From NCBI GenBank assembly GCA_029240695.1, contig JARDZU010000003.1, positions 1 to 36,668 of the forward strand: DNA of 36,668 bases. Direction: 5' to 3'. This document shows positions 31,601 through 36,668 of this stretch, in pieces; the first letter of the stretch is position 1; each line of letters opens with the position of its first letter. The notes beneath the pieces were generated by a model that saw only the letters and a list, made by a program, of their open reading frames with translations, had not been told where the DNA came from and made no database searches. This stretch comes from Acidimicrobiia bacterium (GTDB lineage Bacteria > Actinomycetota > Acidimicrobiia > Spongiisociales > ZC4RG35). The position numbers were made by a program, and so were the translations under genes.

Positions 31601-33565
31601 ATGACGAATTTGGATTTTGGGTTCTCTCAGGTGACTGCGGACAAGGTGAGCGAGGGGATGGACGAGGCGCTCGAGGGTGCGCAAAAGCTCCTCGAGGCTC
31701 TCGTCGCGCCAAAAGGGACCCGGACGTTTGAGAACACCATGTTGCCCCTCGACCAGATCGCCGATTTGCTCTCCAAGGCCAATGCCACCCACGCCTTCAT
31801 GGGCTATGTCCACCCCGAGAAGGAGGTCCGCTCTCAGGCCAAGGCCGCCGAGGAGAAACTGGAGACCTTCGGCGTGGAAATGGTCTTCCGCGACGACCTC
31901 AATGCAGCCATCAAGGAGTACGCCGCCACCGATGAGGCGGAGAGCTTGGAGGGCGAAAAGGCTCGTCTGGTCGAGTTCACCCTCAGAGATCTGCGTCATG
32001 CCGGCCACGAGCTCTCACCCGAGGCGAGAGCCAGGGTCAAGGAGAGGACGCAGCGCCTTGTCGAGCTCGGGGTCCGCTTCCAAGAGAACATCGACGAATG
32101 GGAGGACCACATCCTCGTCGACCCGGAGGAGCTGGATGGTCTGCCTCCCAGCTTCGCCGAGTCGCTCGAGACCGACGCGGAGACGGGCAAGCTCAAGGTG
32201 ACTCTCGCCTACCCCCATCTCATACCATTCATCGAGAACGCCACACGCCGCGATCTGCGCGAAGAGTTGTCGTTCAAGTTCAACACACAGGCGGTCGAGG
32301 CCAACCGGAAGATCCTGGAGGAGGCCCGCGACCTGCGTCATCAGATTGCGGAGGAGTTCGGCGTCCCCAGCTGGTCCCATCACAGGCTCGAGGACAGGAT
32401 GGCCAAGGATCCGGAACGGGTGGCCGCGTTCTATGAAGACCTCGTGCCACCACTCACCAAGCAAGGCGAGATCGAACTAGCTCACTTGGGTGAGCTGCTC
32501 CAAGCCGACACAGGCGACAGCCAGATCCAGACCTGGGATTGGCGTTTCTACGACACCCAGCAGCGTCGCACCGACTACGGCGTCGATCCCTTCGAGGTGG
32601 CCAACTACTTCCCGCTCGACTCGGTGCTCGGCGGGATGTTCGATTTGGTCCAGGAGACTTTCGGCCTCGAGTTCCGCGAAACCCAGGATCCGGACGTCTG
32701 GCATCCCGATGTGCGTCTGTTCGCCATCCACGACGCCGGGAGCGGCGACGAGCTCGCCCACTTCTATCTCGATCTCTTCCCGCGCGAGGGCAAGTACGGC
32801 CATGCCGCCGAGTTCCCATTGGTAATGAGCCGACGACTGGAGGACGGTTCATATCAGAACCCCGTGTGCGCCATGGTCGCCAACTTCACCAAGCCGACCG
32901 CCTCGGCTCCATCCTTGCTCCAACACGGCGAGGTCGAAACGCTCTTCCACGAGTTCGGCCATGTCCTCCACCAGAACCTGGGCAGGACCGAGCTCGCCAG
33001 GTTCGCCGGGACCAGCGTGGAGAGAGACTTCGTGGAGGCGCCGAGTCAAATCATGCAGCATTGGGTGTGGCGCGCCGACGTTCTCAGCCGTTTCGCCCGC
33101 CACCACCAGACCGGTGACCCCATCCCCGATCACCTGGTCGAGCAACTGGTCGCCGCTCGCCAGCTCAACGTGTCCATCCACCAGCTCCGCCAGCTCCAAT
33201 ACGGGTGGTGGGACCAGACGATCCACGGGACCGACCCAGAGATCGACCTCGACATCGTCCTCCGGGACGGGGCAACGCTGGGCCTTATCCCGTTCCACGA
33301 GGGCACGTTCGCCCTTGCCTCGTTCGGCCACCTCATGGGGGGTTACGACGCCGCCTATTACGGGTACATGTGGTCCGAAGTGTTCGGAGACGACATGTTT
33401 TCCCGGTTCGAGGATGAGGGAGTCACCAACCCGGAGGTCGGAATGGCCTACCGGCGTGAGGTGTTGGAAAAGGGCGGCTCGGTAGATGCCGATGAGATGC
33501 TCAGTGCTTTTCTGGGTCGTGAGCCCGACAACACCGCATTCCTGAGGAAGCTCGGCATCGAGTGA
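31601..33565 (+). CDS. M3-family zinc oligopeptidase (thimet/Dcp-like)
   Basis: A cytosolic metallopeptidase of 654 residues that degrades short peptides. The HExxH motif is in LLQHGEVETLFHEFGHVLHQ and the third zinc ligand in RDFVEAPSQIMQHWV. Upstream motifs FYLDLFPREGKYGHAAEF and the conserved C-terminal GYDAAYYGYMWSEVFGDDMF with its Tyr residues fit the M3A group (thimet oligopeptidase, oligopeptidase A, Dcp). The N-terminal half is helical. The track extends to 31496; that region holds repeat copy C and the promoter, so the ATG at 31601 is chosen. Confidence 0.93.
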   Translation: MTNLDFGFSQVTADKVSEGMDEALEGAQKLLEALVAPKGTRTFENTMLPLDQIADLLSKANATHAFMGYVHPEKEVRSQAKAAEEKLETFGVEMVFRDDLNAAIKEYAATDEAESLEGEKARLVEFTLRDLRHAGHELSPEARARVKERTQRLVELGVRFQENIDEWEDHILVDPEELDGLPPSFAESLETDAETGKLKVTLAYPHLIPFIENATRRDLREELSFKFNTQAVEANRKILEEARDLRHQIAEEFGVPSWSHHRLEDRMAKDPERVAAFYEDLVPPLTKQGEIELAHLGELLQADTGDSQIQTWDWRFYDTQQRRTDYGVDPFEVANYFPLDSVLGGMFDLVQETFGLEFRETQDPDVWHPDVRLFAIHDAGSGDELAHFYLDLFPREGKYGHAAEFPLVMSRRLEDGSYQNPVCAMVANFTKPTASAPSLLQHGEVETLFHEFGHVLHQNLGRTELARFAGTSVERDFVEAPSQIMQHWVWRADVLSRFARHHQTGDPIPDHLVEQLVAARQLNVSIHQLRQLQYGWWDQTIHGTDPEIDLDIVLRDGATLGLIPFHEGTFALASFGHLMGGYDAAYYGYMWSEVFGDDMFSRFEDEGVTNPEVGMAYRREVLEKGGSVDADEMLSAFLGREPDNTAFLRKLGIE

Positions 33566-33844
33566 TGCTCAGGTCGCCGACCCGCCATGCCGATGACCAT
33601 GAGTACATCGCCGCAGGCTGGTCTGGCGATGGTCGGTGACCCGGAGGTAGACTGGGGTTTCCAGGGAACCGATTCGGGCTTCCCGACGTCTCAATCCCAG
33701 GAGCGGTTGTTTACCGCCGCTTTAAGGGCTGGCTCGCACAGTGATGGTGCGCACGAGAATCCTCCGGGATCCTCGTACCGGCAAAGAATCAGATCACAAG
33801 AGACTTGAACTAATCACCGGCCCAGGTCAAGGAGGGCCACTGAA
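33566..33844 (+). other. Structured non-coding leader before the small zinc-finger gene
   Basis: This 279-bp gap has no convincing gene; the 73-codon frame at 33587 has no supporting ribosome-binding site or family resemblance. A TAGACT box at 33648-33653 is a possible -10. Downstream, short hairpins follow one another: GTTTC/GGAAC (33657-33669), TCGGG/CCCGA (33674-33686), GCGGT/ACCGC (33703-33717) and CTCG/CGAG with an inner CAC/GTG (33733-33757). CTGGG (33652-33656) can also pair with CCCAG (33696-33700). GGAGG lies about 10 bases before the next ATG. I recognise no known riboswitch class. Confidence 0.45.
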
Positions 33845-34042
33845 ATGACAGACATCGTTAGAGGGGCCGCCATCAAGGGCATGACCCGACCTTCGAAGAG
33901 ATTCAACGAAGGCCGCGTCTGCGCCAAGAAGGGCTGCACCACCAAGCTTTCCCAATACAACAAGGCGGAGTACTGCCATGCTCATGCCCCGGTCCGGTTC
34001 CCCCGGGTCCGCGGCAAGATCATGGACGGACAAGACGCCTGA
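33845..34042 (+). CDS. Small zinc-finger-like protein
   Basis: A 65-residue basic protein. The middle, CAKKGCTTKLSQYNKAEYCHAH, has Cys-x4-Cys and Cys-x-His pairs spaced like a single zinc finger, followed by a Pro/Arg-rich tail (PRVRGKIMDG). I do not know a named family. The size, charge and putative zinc site suggest a nucleic-acid-binding or regulatory protein. The ATG has a clear AAGGAGG upstream, and the transcript would carry a long leader, unlike most genes here. It ends in a hairpin terminator. Confidence 0.7.
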   Translation: MTDIVRGAAIKGMTRPSKRFNEGRVCAKKGCTTKLSQYNKAEYCHAHAPVRFPRVRGKIMDGQDA

Positions 34043-34066
34043 GGACTCTGACCGGGACAGGTCCTC
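34041..34066 (+). terminator. Hairpin after the small zinc-finger gene
   Basis: GAGGAC and GTCCTC form a 6-bp stem with a 14-base loop beginning at the stop codon. A C/T-rich run follows. Confidence 0.45.
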
Positions 34067-34094
34067 TCCCCCTCCCCGTTCCGAGTCAGAAAAT

Positions 34095-34127
34095 GCAAAA
34101 CGCATCGGCGATGCCGGTGCGTTTTGC
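34095..34127. terminator. Strong bidirectional-type hairpin
   Basis: GCAAAACGCA and TGCGTTTTGC pair over 10 bp, with an inner CGGC/GCCG stem. AAAA on the left and TTTT on the right lie within the stem, as in two-way intrinsic terminators. It insulates the CopZ-like gene from the zinc-finger gene. Confidence 0.7.
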
Positions 34128-34156
34128 GCGTCTGGTGGCCGACAGGAAGCAACGGG

Positions 34157-34162
34157 TAGCCT
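34157..34162 (+). promoter_or_regulatory. -10 box of the CopZ-like gene
   Basis: TAGCCT followed by 7 bases and the ATG at 34170. Confidence 0.5.
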
Positions 34163-34169
34163 CGATGTC

Positions 34170-34379
34170 ATGAGCGAGGTTCTCCTGCAGGCTCCCGAGA
34201 TCCACTGCGATCAGTGCAAGACGAGCATCGAAGGCGCCGTCGGGATCATCGATGGCGTGCAATCGGTGGAGGTCGGCATCGCAGATGCCACGGTGAGAGT
34301 CGCCTACGACGACGCCCGCGTCGAGCTCGGCTCGATCAAGAAGGCCATTGAGGCGCAGGGCTACGCCGTATTCGGCTGA
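34170..34379 (+). CDS. Heavy-metal-associated (CopZ-like) domain protein
   Basis: A 69-residue ferredoxin-like HMA domain. IHCDQCKTSIEGAVG has the CxxC metal-binding motif, and GVQSVEVGIADATVRVAYDD and IKKAIEAQGYAV follow the beta-alpha-beta-beta-alpha-beta order. It could be a cytosolic copper chaperone, but no copper ATPase or CsoR-type repressor is in the window, so the metal and partner are unknown. The track's longer frame from 33978 includes the terminator hairpin, so the ATG at 34170, seven bases after a -10 box, is preferred. Confidence 0.85.
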   Translation: MSEVLLQAPEIHCDQCKTSIEGAVGIIDGVQSVEVGIADATVRVAYDDARVELGSIKKAIEAQGYAVFG

Positions 34380-34439
34380 CAGAGGCGCTTCCCGGGCCGT
34401 GGAGGCAGCAGTTTCAGTGCCGCGTTTGGTGCGGTTTCG

Positions 34440-34469
34440 CCCCGACCCGGAGTGAATCCCTAGTCGGGG
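34440..34469. promoter_or_regulatory. Inverted repeat upstream of the PAC2 gene
   Basis: CCCCGAC and GTCGGGG (7 bp, 16 bases apart) end 8 bases before the PAC2 -10 box, over its expected -35 region. It is a possible operator or a terminator for the upstream gene. Confidence 0.35.
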
Positions 34470-34477
34470 ACGAGGAG

Positions 34478-34483
34478 TAGGTT
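34478..34483 (+). promoter_or_regulatory. -10 box of the PAC2 gene
   Basis: TAGGTT followed by 6 bases and the ATG at 34490. Confidence 0.5.
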
Positions 34484-34489
34484 GGAGCG

Positions 34490-35311
34490 ATGGGCTCGTT
34501 GCAATGGCTCGACCGCCCGGTCCTCCAGGATCCGGTTGCCCTGGTCGCCTTCGAAGGCTGGGGTGACGCCGGCGAGTCTGCGAGTCAGGCAGTTTCCGAG
34601 TTTCTCGACAAGCTCGATGCCGAGCTGTTCGCCATCATCGACCCTGACGATCATTTCGACTTTCAGGTGCGGAGACCAATAGTCGAGCTCGATGCCACGG
34701 GGATCCGTTCGATCTCCTGGCCGCGCAACGAGTTGTACGTAGCCAGGGGTATGGAGCGGGAGATGGTGATCCTCCTCGGCGAGGAGCCGCACTACCGGTG
34801 GAAGTCGTTCACCAACGACGTGGTCGAAGTGATGAAGGTGATGGGGGTGCGCCGGGCCGTGACCATGGGCGCCTTCATCGGTCAGGTGGCACACACCCTT
34901 CCCGTCCCGTTGGTGGGGTCGGCGAACCGGCCCGACGACCTGGCGATTCACGGGTTGCTCCCGTCGGGATACGAAGGGCCAACCGGGATCCTCGGGGTGC
35001 TCAACCACTCCCTGGGCAATGTCGGAATCGATGTGATCTCGGTGTGGGCGGCCGTCCCGCACTACCTCTCCAATCAGGAATATCCCCCGGCCACTGAGGC
35101 CCTGGCGATCAAGGCCTCGGAGTTGTGCGGGGTGACGCTCGACATCGGTGACCTCGCCTCGGCCTCACGTCAGTTCCTCTCCACCGTGGACGCTGCCATC
35201 GAGGGAAACACCGAGCTCGAGGAATACGTCGAACGGCTGGAACAGGAGGCCGATGACGACCGCGGCGACCGTCTCGTCGAAGAGATCGAGAAGTATCTGA
35301 AGGGCCAGTAG
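34490..35311 (+). CDS. PAC2-family protein
   Basis: A 273-residue protein of the PAC2 (proteasome assembly chaperone 2) family. VALVAFEGWGDAGESASQAV at the N-terminus, WPRNELYVARG, VILLGEEPHYRWKSF and the long HGLLPSGYEGPTGILGVLNHSLG are characteristic. The acidic helical C-terminus ends in EEIEKYLKGQ. In actinobacteria such genes are common, but their link with a proteasome is not established, and no proteasome gene is in the window. Confidence 0.87.
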   Translation: MGSLQWLDRPVLQDPVALVAFEGWGDAGESASQAVSEFLDKLDAELFAIIDPDDHFDFQVRRPIVELDATGIRSISWPRNELYVARGMEREMVILLGEEPHYRWKSFTNDVVEVMKVMGVRRAVTMGAFIGQVAHTLPVPLVGSANRPDDLAIHGLLPSGYEGPTGILGVLNHSLGNVGIDVISVWAAVPHYLSNQEYPPATEALAIKASELCGVTLDIGDLASASRQFLSTVDAAIEGNTELEEYVERLEQEADDDRGDRLVEEIEKYLKGQ

Positions 35312-35312
35312 G

Positions 35313-35341
35313 GAAAGGACCGGCACGCACCGGCCCTTTCA
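35313..35341. terminator. Bidirectional terminator between PAC2 and bS22
   Basis: GAAAGGACCGG and CCGGCCCTTTC form an 11-position stem with one mismatch and a CACGCA loop. It lies between the two convergent stops, with AAA/TTT at the stem base. Confidence 0.6.
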
Positions 35342-35346
35342 CGAAG

Positions 35347-35436
35347 TCACTTCCGCTTGTGGCGATTCGCCTTCAGACGCTTGCGGTATTTGTGCTTCGA
35401 CATCTTCTTGCGACGCTTCTTGACCAACGATCCCAT
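35347..35436 (-). CDS. Ribosomal protein bS22-like (AURKAIP1/COX24 domain)
   Basis: A 29-codon gene absent from the ORF track. The peptide begins MGSLVKKRRKKMSKHKYRKR and is almost entirely Lys/Arg. It matches the start of the actinobacterial small-subunit protein bS22 (MGSVIKKRRKRM...), known from mycobacterial ribosomes, where it sits near the decoding centre. GAGG lies 6 bases before the ATG. It is convergent with the PAC2 gene across a terminator. The C-terminus (ANRHKRK) differs from the usual one and is a few residues shorter. Confidence 0.9.
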   Translation of the reverse strand: MGSLVKKRRKKMSKHKYRKRLKANRHKRK

Positions 35437-35519
35437 GCAAAACCTCTGTTCCGGGTGGGGAGACGACACATGGTCGCACCGATCGGTTCCCTATTCAAAC
35501 CGGGCCGGCATGTCTCACC

Positions 35520-36281
35520 TCAGTCCACCGGCTGCAGCGAGCCGGCCAGCGCCAGCGTTGGACCCAGGCCCACCGTCGTCTCGAGGCGATGGGTGACACC
35601 GTCTCTCTCCCACATCAGCACGTTGCCGGCCAGCCTCGTCTCTTCCTCGACCCGCTTGCCGGTGGCGTCCTCGTATGAGATCAGATGGGGCGCCCCTTCG
35701 ATCCAGAGCCCGATTGCGGCGTCGACCTCCACGGCCCGGACCGATGTATCCGGCATGACGCTCTTCACGAAGTCCGCTTCCTCGGCCAACTCCAGTGCGA
35801 ATTGGCTGTAGACCACTCCGATCCCGGTGTCGCCTGATGCAGGAAGTGCCTCATCGCTCTCCCACACCATCGTGACCCTGCCGGACGATGGCCGGTCAGA
35901 TAGGAAGACGCCGTCCGGTGGTCCCAGATTCCCTGGCACCGACAATTCGAAGTCCACCCCCTCCGCCGCCTCCTCGAAGGTGACGGCCTCGCCGAGGTCG
36001 AGCTCACCACCCACGACTTCAGGGGGATCGGGGTCGAAGCGAATCTCGATTCCGGCGACACCGAGCAGATCGGCCACGGCTTCCCGGGCCGTCGGCGAGA
36101 AGAGAAGCAATGAGGCGACGAGGATGAGAATGAGGGCCGTAACCGGAATCCAGCGATGTCCGGTGTGGCTCCGGGGACTCCCTTCCAGACGCCTACGGAG
36201 TTCCATCGCCTGATCCGACGGCTCCGGCCAGTCGATGTGGTGGGCCAGCTCCACGAGGGCCTGCTCGATAGGCCTACTCAT
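35520..36281 (-). CDS. Membrane-anchored anti-sigma-like protein
   Basis: A 253-residue protein with a short cytoplasmic N-terminus (1-43), one membrane helix (WIPVTALILILVASLLLF) and an extracytoplasmic domain. The C-terminal part contains AIGLWIEGAPHLISYEDATG and RLAGNVLMWERDGVTHRLET, similar to DUF4367-like domains found on actinobacterial anti-sigma factors. Its start overlaps the end of the ECF sigma gene by 8 bp, so the two are co-translated, the normal arrangement for a sigma/anti-sigma pair. No zinc HxxxCxxC motif is seen in the N-terminus, so it would be a non-ZAS type. The role is inferred mainly from context. Confidence 0.7.
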   Translation of the reverse strand: MSRPIEQALVELAHHIDWPEPSDQAMELRRRLEGSPRSHTGHRWIPVTALILILVASLLLFSPTAREAVADLLGVAGIEIRFDPDPPEVVGGELDLGEAVTFEEAAEGVDFELSVPGNLGPPDGVFLSDRPSSGRVTMVWESDEALPASGDTGIGVVYSQFALELAEEADFVKSVMPDTSVRAVEVDAAIGLWIEGAPHLISYEDATGKRVEEETRLAGNVLMWERDGVTHRLETTVGLGPTLALAGSLQPVD

Positions 36282-36668
36282 CGCGGCCTCCTCTGCTGAG
36301 ACTCGACAGGGAACGTTCGAGACGTCCGAGGGCGCGCGCCGTTCGTGACTTGACCGTTCCCACGGGGATTCGCAGCGTTGCGGCGGTCTCGGCTTCGGAT
36401 AGGCCGAGCAGATACCGGTGGGTCACCACCTCCCGGTATCGATCGGGTAGCCCGTTGACCGCGTCCAGGATCGTCCGCCTCTCGACCCCGGTAATGACCG
36501 TCGTCTCGGGAGATGGGGCCGCACCTCCCGAGACGGGGTCGTTGGCCAGGCGCAGGCTGAGCCGTTCCCGACGTCCGCGGCGGCGTCGCTGATTGAGAGC
36601 TTCGTTGCGGACGATGCGAAGCAGCCAGGGTCGGAACGACGAGTCGACCCGGAATCGCGACATCGCGT
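36274..36668 (-). CDS. ECF sigma factor, 5' part outside window
   Basis: The C-terminal 130 or so residues of a sigma-70 family ECF factor. The frame is open to the window end, so the apparent Met at 36663 is internal. FRPWLLRIVRNEALNQRRRRGR is the end of region 2. LPDRYREVVTHRYLLGLSEAETAATLRIPVGTVKSR is region 4 with its helix-turn-helix. It would direct RNA polymerase to a specific regulon and be held by the membrane protein encoded next to it. It is unrelated to the ECF42-like factor at 2061. Confidence 0.9.
   Translation of the reverse strand, partial: AMSRFRVDSSFRPWLLRIVRNEALNQRRRRGRRERLSLRLANDPVSGGAAPSPETTVITGVERRTILDAVNGLPDRYREVVTHRYLLGLSEAETAATLRIPVGTVKSRTARALGRLERSLSSLSRGGRDE

Noticed and set aside
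33587-33808. 73-codon frame in the leader before the zinc-finger gene
   Set aside because: No ribosome-binding site and no recognisable pattern; the stretch is better explained as a structured leader.
33650-33844. Cobalamin, SAM, glycine or c-di-AMP riboswitch
   Set aside because: I could not find the conserved core boxes of these classes in the leader.

Overview
This is a GC-rich stretch of about 36.7 kb, densely packed and almost entirely protein-coding. It most likely comes from an actinobacterium (Actinomycetota), possibly an uncultivated Acidimicrobiia-like lineage. The phylum call rests on a 29-residue ribosomal protein bS22-like gene, a PAC2-family gene, an ECF42-type sigma factor, and many promoters with a TANNNT -10 box only 6-9 nt upstream of the start codon, as expected for leaderless mRNAs. 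The class call is an inference. I saw no rRNA, tRNA, CRISPR array, insertion sequence or phage gene.

Layout. 1-3300: the end of an ABC-2 permease, pfkA, mobA, and a convergent ECF42-like sigma factor. 3300-7270: a divergent intergenic region with two copies of a 49-bp palindromic element, then a gamma-carbonic-anhydrase-like gene, purF-purM, and a coupled TesB-like thioesterase. 7250-18350: a purine-catabolism island. One minus-strand operon encodes an 8-oxoguanine/guanine-type deaminase, the three xanthine dehydrogenase subunits (FAD, 2Fe-2S, Mo) and an adenine deaminase. A second encodes allantoinase, an allantoicase-OHCU decarboxylase fusion, HIU hydrolase and urate oxidase. A plus-strand HpcH/HpaI (CitE-like, DUF6986-type) gene lies between them. 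18400-24710: a DUF308 membrane protein, a class III aminotransferase, a secreted M15 peptidase, a CYTH protein, a TrpB2-like enzyme, a metallo-beta-lactamase-fold lipoprotein and a DUF456 membrane protein. 24710-33570: acs, lnt, an inositol-monophosphatase-family gene coupled to a stripped-down YtcJ-like amidohydrolase, a class V aminotransferase, a third copy of the 49-bp element, and an M3 peptidase. 33570-36668: a structured leader with a small zinc-finger-like protein, a CopZ-like protein, a PAC2 protein, bS22, and an anti-sigma-like membrane protein with its truncated ECF sigma factor.

How the genes work together. The island covers adenine to hypoxanthine, then xanthine, urate, 5-hydroxyisourate, OHCU, allantoin, allantoate, and ureidoglycolate plus urea. 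MobA upstream may help supply the molybdenum cofactor. No ureidoglycolate lyase and no dedicated glyoxylate enzyme is recognisable here, which makes the DUF6986-type lyase-like protein and the nearby class III aminotransferase candidates for handling the last carbon.

Main leads: the three 49-bp two-tier palindromes in divergent gene starts, the alc-uraD fusion, the unexplained CitE-like gene, a Cys-to-Ser change at the expected Lnt nucleophile, a YtcJ-like enzyme reduced to its barrel, and an 11-bp operator-like repeat over the pfkA -10 box.
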